Assembly (NCBI GenBank): GCA_013397795.1
Contig: VZTJ01003867.1
Location: 632,124 to 696,123 of the forward strand
Reading direction: 5' to 3'
DNA from: Orthonyx spaldingii
Lineage: Eukaryota; Chordata; Aves; Passeriformes; Orthonychidae
DNA length: 64,000 bases
This document shows positions 12,601 through 24,600 of this stretch, in pieces. The notes beneath the pieces were generated by a model, which was not told the DNA's origin, searched no databases, and saw only the letters and a program-made list of their open reading frames with translations. The first letter of the stretch is position 1. Every line of letters starts with the position of its first letter. The position numbers and the translations under genes are program-made.

Positions 12601-15600
12601 GAAAGCCAAATTTCATTTTGACACTGTTCCTTCAGTAGTTAGGATTACTAGTAATTCTTTATCTTAAAAATTTGTTAAGAATACTTACTTCTTTGTCTTC
12701 TTTCCTACATTTCAATGCAGTTACTATCTCTTGATAGGGCTGAGTAGGTATTGTCACAGTTTTTATCACTTTGGGAGGTGGTGCAGGAGCCTTAAAAACT
12801 CCATCATCTTTATGAATTGCCTCCTTTGAAGATAGCCTTACCTATTAATAAGAAAGTGCTACAATGGGCAGATGTTTTGAGCATGAGAACATACACTGAA
12901 TACATCAGGAAACAGTACAGGTGTGCAATTGTCAAACTCACATTTTGGGACTATTTAGTCCTTGCCTTGCACTGCCAAGATGTACCTAAGCTGTGTGACA
13001 ATGTGTCTACTCTTAAATACAAAAAAACCCCATTTCTAGGTACCAGGAAAGCTCCAGTTTCTGAAATTTCCAGTTCCAGAATTCTGAAACTAAAACCAGC
13101 AGAAGAATAAAACGTCCTTTATGTTGGTTCCTTGAGCTTTAGGGTAAGTAAACCAACCAAATTCAGTTTATGAACAGTTATTTGTTGCTGGAATGACCAC
13201 ACTGGTGGCTCTGTGAAGCCCTCGGGAGTACCCAGGTCTGGATCTGAGCAGAGCCCTGAGCCAGCCCTGCCTGAGGACACCACTCCTGCCCAGCCCTCCA
13301 TCCTCACACCCCACACTCCCGGGCCTGGAGGTGGAACATCACCAATACACATTTTGTAGCAGCACAACAAATGCCACACAGAGCAATGCGAAGCACGGAG
13401 CAGGCCTTGATCAGACAGGTAGAGCACACTCTTAGCACTCTCTTATTCCTGTTTGTGCTGTTAAATATTTCAGGAACATTACAGCACAGAATACAGCAAA
13501 ACCTGTTCTACAGGGAGCTGAGAACTTCATGTTAGGTCTGGAATAACTCCTGACAGGTTTCCAGACAACTCAGGCAAGTATTACAGGTTTCTCCTCAACC
13601 TACTTTGCTGTATTAGTTTGAGGCTACTACAAGCTCAAGTGCAGCTTATCTTCAGATTACTTCTCTGGCACAAAATCTGGTATGAAAACAAACTACAGCA
13701 AACCAGGCATATGGAAAAAGACCTCCAAATGCCAAATTCTAAATGTACAAGTGCCAGTGCCAGTGGGCATTTACTCACCCTCAATCTCTCAGTAACATCA
13801 TGTACTTAGCTTCCTTACACAGAAAAATGAGAATATTTTAAAAGTGTGACTGAAAAAATGGAATTAATATGCAGGCATAGAAGATGCATGAACTGTTACT
13901 CCAGGGGACAGCAGGAGAGAAAGCCTTCTTGTGCATTGTACATTGGCAGTCAAAATTAAAATAAAAGGCAAAAGAAGCTGCTATATTACTGAAATATTCT
14001 TTACATTCTGCCTCTAGCACTGTGCTGCATTTCAGCATTCACTCACTTAAGCACCGGTGGCAAAATGGAAATAAAGCACCCTGAAAAACCGGTTTAGAGC
14101 AGTACTGGAGGACTGATCTTATCAGTCTGTGAACAGAGCAGAGCCACTGAAGGATCTCATCCAAGTCCTGGTTAATGGCTGCCCCTTCAAAGCAAACTCC
14201 AAGGGAGCTTGGAGAGGCCATGAGAGAGTACTTGGCATAAGCAGCTTGCATGCTGTGAGCTTCTCTCCATAAACCTGAGACAGATTTCTGCCACCCTTCA
14301 GGTGACAAATTTCTACAGAAATTAAAGAGGCAGGATCACATGTGCAGGAGGAGCTAGCACTGAACATTTGGATCAAGGCTCATTTACCTCGTAACTTTTA
14401 AGTCTTACACACACGTAAATCAAGGTTAAAAAACACGTCTGAAGTAACTTTAGCTGTACATTATGAGCAGCAGATACAAATCCCCCTCAGTGGTTTGTGC
14501 AGTCAAACCTCTACCACATTCTTGAATTAATACTCTGATGGTTCCAGATACAAAGTGGAGTCTGACAGAAGACAAAAGTGACTGTCTGAATGAATGATCC
14601 AGACATTTTCCCAGCTTGAAAAAGCCACATTCAAAGTCTGTCTGACAAGACTCACACAAAATCTTCCCCTAAGTCAGCCATCAGAGTACTTCACAAAAAT
14701 CAGTACCAAGAGATTCAGTAAGCAACAAAAGCTTCAGTTCAAAGGTACATAATTTAAATTGAGAAAGGGGGTTAGGAAAAACCCAGGGCTGAAACTTCTG
14801 CTCTCTCCTCAAACTGTAGTGGAAATGGTTATTTTTAAATCAGTTATCTGCATTTTCCAGGCAGTGCAGTTAACATCCAAAGAAGGCTGTTCAGAATACT
14901 GTGAGGAGGCAACCAAAACCAGCCACAAATCAAAGAGGAGGAAGTACTAGAACACCACAAACAGAGGTAGAAGTTAAAAAAAAAAAAAAAGGACCAAAAA
15001 ACAAACAAAAACCCCATCAAAAGAAAGAAACAAAAAATAACCACAAACTGGTGACAACAACAAAAGCTGAAGCCTTATCACTGCAAGAGTATCTACTTTC
15101 TGATTTTCTGTTCTCAGGCAAGTGTGATCAGCAAGGCACCAAATGAAATTGTGTTTACTGACAATGTACAGTGCTCTCTCAGCATAACCAGTAACAACTT
15201 CTACAAACATAAGCCAAAGACCTTGGATTCTCAGAGTCTCAAAAGAGTTAAAAAACAATTACTTTGACTCTCAAAATAACCACTGACTTTTGAACAAACA
15301 ACTTTCTCACCCCTGGTCTATTTATTGTAGACATGCTTATATCCAGTATATTGATATTAGCATTTCTGACTGTACACAGAAAATGGTGTTTCTTTCATAG
15401 TATCCAAAGACTCAAGTCAGCAATCAGCATTACTCCATTAGAAAGGAAAAATAAATGAAATAGCTCTTTTCAAGTTTTTCCTTTTTCATCTGCAATTTGC
15501 CAACTTCTGTGGTCATTAGCAAGTTAATCCTTGGAGTTCTCTCAGAAAACGAAATGGAGTCCATTGTCAGAAAGCTTAACTTCAGCAGATTAGGGAACAT

Positions 15601-18600
15601 AACTTTAAGTATTTTTTTGTAACTACATTGAAGTGATATGAAAGATCCTATTCTATAGTATTTCCACTGACAATTTCTTTTCTATCCAATTCCAATGGCT
15701 CACATCACAAAGTGGACTTCATTCTGAATTACTGTGACATTACCAGATAGCAAGAACTTGGGTTTAACAAAAAATAAAAAAATTAAGTGAATCTTGAAAG
15801 GAGATTTAGCAAACTTGAGAAAAAATCAACAGTTTACTTACTGGGACACTGGGAGTTTTCAAAGCTGGTGGTGCTGGCAGAGCCTCTGATTCTGGCTGGT
15901 TCCAGTGTCTAGCATTATACACTGCTTTTGTGGGAGACTAGAAGATGAAAATAAAAGTTATTTCTCAAGTAAATTACCAGTAGTCACTATACACTTCAAA
16001 CATTACTGTAGCAATACTGTAGCCAAACAAGGAAAATGAGCCTCGTTTTCCCTGCTGTATTCCCAGCAACACAAGTTCTCAATATCACATGTACTGGAAA
16101 ATCAGACAGCCTTTGAAGCATCTCATGGTTTTAAAGACACACAGACCCACTCAAACAGCAAAAAACATGATATGTACGTATTTAAAGAATTTTTCAGTTG
16201 TTCCATCTCTTAAATTTATTCAAAGGCAAAAGGTCTGCAACCTTCCTATGGACAAAAACTGACAGCCCTGGGGGAAAAGAACATGTTAGCAAACACCATG
16301 TCAGTAGAAATATGACTGGTTTAGCATCAAAATGCAGAACTGATGTAGACTTTGATGCCAGGAGGAATAAAACCACTCAAACGAGATGCCTTAATCCATA
16401 TTAATAAATTAAGAAGTCTTTTTTTCGTCTTGTTTAAAAATGTGTCAAGGCAAATCAAAATGCATCAAAATTTCCTGTCCTTGAATTTTTGGGAAACATA
16501 CCATTCTCCTTAGAGGAAGCAAAGACAGAATTCTATTTCTAGCATTTGAGTTTACCAATCTACTTGCATAATATTATTCTAGACTAAGACAGCATTACAA
16601 TTTTCACAATTTCCTACCATGCCATGTATCAAGTAAACTCTGTAAGTACCTGCTTCCTCACAGCACTTACACAGCATTTCAATTGTGAAAAAATAATTTC
16701 AAATAAATATTTTCTGCCAAAATATAATCTATCAATTATTTAACCCAAATACAGCTCAAGTACAGCCCCCAGAGGGGCTACAGGTGGCAAGCCTTAGTAC
16801 CAGCCAGGGACTGAGCACCACCCCACAAAGTGCAGCAAGGCTCTGGCATGTCAAAAGCTACAAAGTCACAATTCTCTAAGTCAAGGTTTCTGTATTACTG
16901 CAGAGCAAAACTCTACTCTGCTGCATCCTTCCATTCTTCGTGAGAGAAAGTCCTCAAGAACAAAATTTCAAGGAATACTGGCAGAATGAAAGCCTCAGCT
17001 GAGTTTTCAGAGCCCAAAAACACCCAACCATTCCAGCCTCCAGACAAGAGAAAGGCCTCATTCCCTCTGAAGAGTGTGCTTTGATGTCATCATGAAAAAC
17101 TTAGACTGTTAAATTATGTCCCTAAAGCAGTGCTGATGTACCATTCATCAACATGTGTACAGCAGTTATTATCTTTAGTTCCATCAGTTTTTGCAAGGAA
17201 GCTCTTTTAGACAATATCTGTTCAGCTCAAAAAGTTAAAGTGACAAACCAGTTTCATGTTTGGGATACTACAACTACAAGAGGACATCTGGGCCCACAAA
17301 TAGGAAGAAAGTGGTGTACAGCTCCCTGTTTGAAAAAGGTTAAATGGTGAAAAAATGGTTCAGATGGTTCTTCTTTTCTCCTACACCTTTCAGAGCAGCA
17401 AATACTTACCTGGAATCTGACTCAGGGTGTGCAATGAACAAAGGAAGGACAATTTACCAACAAATTTTTTTTTAAATCAAGAAAGATACAAGTTTCACAG
17501 GTATCTGCAATGGAAAAGAACCACTGAGTGTTTTCATTTCTGGAATTGCTCGCAATTGCTCCACACTCCATATCAGTGCATATTAAAGATTGGGAAGAGA
17601 GGGTATAAAATTTCTGGGTGCCGTACCCTTGAATACAGGATAATTCAAGGAAGTAACACACTCTGTCAAGTAACTGCATGGTACAGAACAGCAAAGATCA
17701 CAGACCAGTTTGGGCTGAAAGCCTCTGCCTGTTCCTCTTCCTTCAGCCTTGTGCTCCACGAGGAGCCAAACGCAGCCCCTGGCAGGCACAGGCGAGCAGA
17801 GCCTCGCAGGATTTGAGCTCGTCCTGGCCAGGCAGCAGCTGGGACAGGAACCATGGAAGGGCCTGCAGTGTCCATGGCTTTCTGAAGGCACAGGACAAGG
17901 AGGCCCAGCCCTCAGGAGGCACGTTCAGAGTGCAGCAGGGGGTCAGGACAAAGCACACAAAGAGCTGTGCCACTGCAACCCAAAGGTGCGCACAGCATCG
18001 GGGTGTTTTCCTCAGCACAGAGCAGCAGCTGATGTGTAGGAAAGAGTTCAACAGGGCAAACAGATAAAAGCAAATTCCTTCTAAATACTCACAGCTCACA
18101 GGCTTCCAAAGATGGCATGCTTTCTATTTAACAGTCAAAAATGGGCTTTTCTTTCCCGATTTCCCTTAATCCCTCACTAAATCAAAAGCTAGAGCATCCC
18201 AAAGTGTTTTGTGACATGGCACTTTACAACTTAGTTACCAGTGCAATAGAGAAAAAAGGCTACATTTTGCATAAGAAAACAAGTAATGCCACCAATAAAT
18301 GCCTGTTCTGAGAAAAGACGACATCTGCATTTAATAGCTCTCTTGTAACAGAGCCTGAAGTGTAGCTGGAAATAATAACACTGAAAAACCTCAAATACCT
18401 ATAGAAAGTCAGTTTTAGTCACCATTCCTTGTGGTACTTCCACTTCTGGATCAGAAATGATCTGAACAAGTGACTGGCCTGTGACTCCATACATTCCCAG
18501 CAGTATTTCCTTAGACACCCTCCCATTTGCTATCTGGCCAGTCTCACACTGCCTGCACACCAAAACACACTTGCAAAACTCCAACGCTGCTTTCCGAAGA

Positions 18601-21600
18601 AATACGTTCTAATCAGTTCTAAACTTATGCAGAGACTTTGGAGCCTGTCTTACAACTCACATGGACTTTGACATGGCAAATACGTCCCTCCTTTCCAACC
18701 ACCTCTTAAAGCAACCTCCCCGTTTTCCCTCACAACGCAGAATTAGGATGAATTTCCAGAACAACTGCAAAGAAACTGTGCCAATACCGGTCAACCAGCA
18801 AGCACTGCGTGGACTTGCTTTGGATTGCTGTGAGACACAACTGAAGCCAGGAAAAGTATCAAAGATCACATGAGGAAAGACTTGTCAGAAGGGCTTGATC
18901 ACAAAAGCGAAGAGGTTGGTTTGTTTGGTTTTGGGGTGGTTTTTTTAAGGCAACTCAAACGCTTGTGATAACAAGCTTCCCTGAACAAGCAACACTAATA
19001 TATAAGCAGCAGTAATTTAAGAAACTTTCTCTTAAAGGCAAGAAAACCTTGCAATTATTCAAATAATGCAGATTTTTCTTTAATAATTCCTTCTCTCAAG
19101 ATTAACTTAGATGCAAGTGGATGTACATCGCTCCTTTGAATTCTGGGTTCTTGAGGCAAGTAAGTTCTGCAATATTAATCAGCTGTAAGAGCTTCTGCTG
19201 AACAGCAGAGGAGTTTCCTTTTTTCATACATCTAGAACTGACAGCTGCTTACACAGATACATGTCTGAAAGACTGCAAATATTCCAGGGAGGGTACAAGG
19301 CATATGGTGCTGTGGTTCTGGGGGGGTGAGTGGAGATACAAACCAGAAGTAATGCCAGGCACTTCACAAAATGCACAGAGTTGGTGCTTTCAGAAGATCA
19401 TCTCCACATGGCACCAACTATGGGTCGTGCTTAACCTCCCACCCCTGAAAGCCTCAAAACTGAAATTTTCAAGAGCTGGCACTCTGCACATACTGATGCA
19501 GCACTGCCTGCCATTCATGGATGTAAGAATAGCAGAAAATAAGAGCCAGGGACATGAGTCACACAGAAAATACTAGCAAAACAAGAAAGAGCATCTATCT
19601 GCAGGCAAGAATGCTTTCCAAGGTAGAAGACAATGGCAAAAGGAAACCCAAGAACATTTTTAGCAGATATCCTGATAAATGAATTATTTATATCTGAAGT
19701 GCCTTCAGTAACACTGTATGCCAGTTGCTTGTCAAAACAAGTTCCAAAAAAACCCAATAAACAAAATATATGATTTACCACTCCGTATTAATAATCATTA
19801 AAAGTACTATCCTGTCCTGCACATCTCACTTCAAACAGAAAAAAGGTAACAAGCATATTATGCAGCACAGAAATATTCATAATGGACTGTTTCTTAGGAA
19901 AAGGGAAAGGAATGAACATCACTCAGTGCAATGAAAAAGAAATCACACTTCAAAACAGGAAGATGGAGCATCAATTCAGCACAGGCTGAGCCATGTGTAT
20001 AGAACAGAAAAAAAGTTAAATTGGCCTCCAGACAAGACAGAAGTTTCCAACAGCAGTTTAAAACCAGCACCAAGTCATTTTTCCAGGGTTCAAAATCTGA
20101 ACTGAATCTCCATTATTTGTATGACAGTAGCAGATTACTGCCAATAAATGACCTCTGGGTGCCATGGATCACTGAATTGTGAGGTGCTATTCCAGTGAAA
20201 CACAAAACATTATGCACACACGTAGCCATACAACTACAAGCTGTTAGTCACACAAGGCTGAAGAGTATCAGCAGCAGACAACACAACGAGCAGGGGGAAA
20301 AAATGTCACTGAAGCTTTTCTTGCATCAAACTTCTGAAGAACTGCAAAATGCTTTTTCTTCCTTGAAGATCAAAAGGAGGCCCACAGGGCACAACAAGAT
20401 GCATCCAACACCGAAGTGAAACATGGAAACAGAACTTAAACAGGACAATTTGATAAAGGAGATTCATTAACAGAAATAGCCAATGATGTTCTGTATGCTG
20501 AGTGTAGTCAAACCTGGTCAGCTCAGAAGCAGAAGCCATATGGTTATGGTCATTAATTTGGCCTGAAACCTCTATTAAGTCTAATTAAAAGGGACAGGGT
20601 ACAATAGTTTAGACATATCACCACAACACAGGAAACATAACGCTTTGCTTGAGAAAAGAAAAACCTGCACTTGTCTGGAAGGAACAAACATTTCCCTGGC
20701 ACAAACACTTCCAGCACAAATCTCTCACACAAAACTCCTCCTCCCTTGGTTGCGAAAGGCAGAGAGAAGCAGGCAAGCACAGAGACACGTGTCCCCCTCC
20801 TCTCCCCCCATTAATCCTGATCTACCCAAAGTGTATCAATCCACTAACAGGAAAGCCTTACAAAACTGTAACTGCAGTGAAATTCCAGAGGTCAGATGGC
20901 TGGGGTGTGTGTACACCCACAGAAGCGTTCCCACTTGGATCAGTATAAAAAAACCACTGTCCAAACAAATCTCCCAGATGTCCTCAGTTACCACACTGGG
21001 GTTTGCATCACTGAGGCTGAGGACGCTGACCTGGTCCCTTCCCAACGTGACCAAACTTCAGAGGCACCTCCAGACAGCACCTACCTTGTGCCATATAAAG
21101 CTAATTCAAAGTAAAAACTGTGAAATGTGTGTAACAGGGACACTGGGCCCTCAACACCACCAGTTTTCCCCTCAAGATGTGCTCATGTCCCATCATGCAA
21201 TTATCGAATGCGCATCAAGTCACAGAGCTGAGTGCACCAACCATGTTCCCACAGTACACAGGAATTGTGAAGACAATTTTGCATATTCATCTGCATATAA
21301 ATTAAGCTCCCACTGGCAAATGCAACTGGTATATTTTAATCTCTTGGAGCGTTTTTCCCATTTTAGAACTTCCTACAGGACTGAGACCTTGTGCAACGTA
21401 ACATTTATCCTACACAGCTATCCTGCATTGCCAAATTGCTAAAGCATTAAGTTAATTACTGGAACTACAGAACTGATGTGTGTGTGACTTTCTTTGCAGG
21501 GAATGTGAGGATGCAAGAGAGAATCTAGTTTCACAAACACTTTAATGCATATCTTTGCTTCTTGCCTTAGAGCTGACACCAGTAGGAACTGGAAGTATAA

Positions 21601-24600
21601 AATGCCACATTTCCACCGTGATATTAAACATTTTTCATTCAACTTGATTTTTCCACTTCCTGAAAAGTACGCACAGGGGGAGAAGGATTTCCATGCTTAT
21701 TTTTCATTTATTTCTCTTGCCTCTGTAAGGACTTAGCCTGTCATGTTCACTTTGCATCCCCACCCTTCTCAGACAGAGGTGCTATCATCACTGTGGACAC
21801 CAGGCAGAAAACTGCATTTCCAGGAATGCTGCTACAACAGGACACATGAGGAAGCAGTTTTGCCAGGTGGAAGGATCTCAACTTGGCATCTTCCAGAACA
21901 CCCTCTTCACCACAGTTTAATATAAAGGAGTGAGAAGAATATAATTTTGATCAGCATCAGATAATTACCTTGAAGTTAGGAGACCAACTCCTGGCATTTG
22001 CTTTCACCCAAAGTGATAGAGCAGAACTTTTGAATTATGATTCCACTGCTGCTTTTTCAGGACTATTTATTTAAAATGAGCTATGGAAAAGTAATTGAGC
22101 AAAATCACATAGGTTTGTGCACTCAAGATAGACGAATGTTCTAAAACTTAAAAATGAAAGAAGAAAAATCTTCAAAAATCTAATTTAGGGAAATGCTGAT
22201 TCATTTGCAGGCCAGCAAAAAGAAACGTTACTTGCAGGATGCCTTTGATAAATATCTACTGTGAAGTATAGCACAAGCTAAGTGGAAAACTACAGACCAC
22301 AGTGCAGCCTGGTTTCTGTCCCCTCCCACGCACACGTCACTGTCACATTAGCCCTGAGATCACTCAGCCAGCCCAGAGCTGTGCATGGGTTCATACTTCT
22401 CCAATTTCAAAACACTTTCAAAGACCAGGTATAAGCATTTCATCTTGAACTTCTAGTTTACTGGGAGCCAGCATTTGTTTCAAACTGGTATTTTTAGCTC
22501 CTTCCAGTCAGCATGAAACACCACTGCAGAAAGCTCCCATTAAGCTGCAAAAGATCTCTCATACCCTTAAAACATGTATTACAACAAATCCTATTAGAAA
22601 TGAAGTATTGTTCGGGTACTGACAGTGTCTGATAGTGCCTAAACTTTTAACAGGAGTATGTTATTTTCCATGAGGAAACTGACCTCCTCATGGATAAAAA
22701 ACCTGCCTATAGGTCAAGAAAGATGCATTTAAATAATGAACTAAGGACTAGCTGCAGATCAGACTGAAGTTACACAGAAGGAAAAAAGAAAATTTCTTCC
22801 TGGTTCAGCACTTGGTAACTGGAAATAAGTGCTCTTTACACAGTATTGATTTAACATGTCCTTCCAACTTACCTGTCCAAACACCACACTTGGAAATCTT
22901 GCATGTATTTCTGCCCTTTGCCAGGTACAGCAGTTATTCTTAAAACTCGACTAAAACATGAAAAGCAATAAATAGTTACAGGGTTGTGACTGGCTCAAGT
23001 TTTTCTCTTGGATACAGCGTTCAGCAGCAGTCTGTTGGCTAAGCCATGTCTGAGTTCAGCAATGCTTTCATTCATGTGTTCGACACCACTGTCATGACTG
23101 ACTCCACCAACGTCACTTGATCAAAGCGCTGCGCGTAATCCCGCCAACGCCGCCGTGGTGGGGGAGCATTCTCACTTCCAATGTTGACTTAACCAGGTTA
23201 AGATGACTTAATCTCTCTTCTTGGGTTCCCTCAACTGAGTGGATACAGTAGTTTATAGAGTCTCCCAGTGAACCGGACTACGATTTGTTAAATGTTTCCT
23301 TTTTAGTGAGTTATAGCAATACAACATTGGAAAACCAAAGGCACAAGGAAACGGGACTGAGCTGGTCGAGCAAAGGGAGAGCAAAAGCAGCCTAACTACC
23401 TGCTTCTGCCAGTATTTTTTGCCTGTTTCAGGTAAAGCCAGTCCTCACAGTAGATGGGGCTTTGCTGGGTTTGGGATTGGACTTTTTTGATCGTTTTTTG
23501 ATGCATAATCCAAGAAGATCTCAGCTTTTCGTGGCAAATGCAGTGCACACTAGTGGAGGAACTTTCAAGCAGTGCCACTGTTAGAAGTCCTGTTACCCAA
23601 GTGTTTCCAGGCCCAGCCAGCACTGAAAGCCAAAAGCAGCCACTCAGGAGCACCAGGCTGTGCCACAGAGCAAGGCAGGGGACCCCAAGGCAGACCCCTG
23701 CCAATGAACAGCTGAACTGCACTGACAGCTTCAGTTTGATCTAGCACATCCCAATCACATCTGGCATTATTTCAAACCCCTTGAGCCTCAGCTGGCTGCC
23801 AAAAAGGACTGTTGGCAACTAAGCACCACCCAGCTCCTTGCTTACCCCCAGTGGGACGGGGGAGAGAATCCAAAGGGTAGCAGTGAGAGAACACAAGGGT
23901 TGGGATAAAGAGAGTTTAACAGGGAAAGCAAAAGCCATGAATGCAAGCAAAGAGAACACGGAATTCATTCACCACTTGGTATGGGTTGTTCAGCCATTCC
24001 CAGGAAAGCAGGGCTTCACCACGCACAACAGCTACTTGGGAAGACAAAGGCCATCACTCCAAAGGTGTGTGTCCCCTTCCTTCTTCTCCAGCTTTTTATA
24101 CTGCTGAGCACAACGTCCCATGGTATGGGATATTCCTGAGGTCAGTGGGATCAGCTGTCCCCTCCAAACCTCCTCGTGCACCCCCAGTCTCCGGGCAGGC
24201 AGGGTGGGATGAGGAGCAGAAAAGGCCCTGGCTCTGTGCAAAAACATCCACCAATACTGGTCTCAGCACAAACCCAAAGCAGCCCTGTGAGAGCTCCTCT
24301 GAAGAAAATTAACTCTATTCCAGCCAAAACCAGCACACACAGGAAACTCTGTGGTCCAGCATTTGAACGGCCCAAAGAAAACACCATGAACGTCAAGTTA
24401 GTGGCAAAGAGGTTTTTCCATACCTTTTCCTGTACCAGCCAATGTGTGCACAACCAGAGGAAAAGAAAAAGCCCACTGATATATTCCCATTCACTGGGTA
24501 CATGTGGGAATGTGTAGTCACAAGCCAGACAGGTTTTCTAGGGCTAAGATTTCAAAAAGTGAATTTAAAGACATTTCTCCAGGCATAGCAATGCAAGAGA

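Noticed and set aside
17678..18099. Overlapping frames of 118-129 codons on both strands
   Set aside because: They follow a GC-richer intronic stretch and match no known protein. Open frames on both strands of the same bases are a composition effect.
20645..21442. Plus-strand open frame of 265 codons antisense to WAPL intron 4
   Set aside because: Its translation has no recognisable domain, no sensible conservation pattern and the composition of translated intron. There is no promoter or poly-A context. It is most likely a chance frame.
22950..23300. Spliceosomal small RNA gene near the CpG patch
   Set aside because: I compared the patch by eye with U1, U2, U3, U4, U11 and U12 as I remember them and found no match on either strand.
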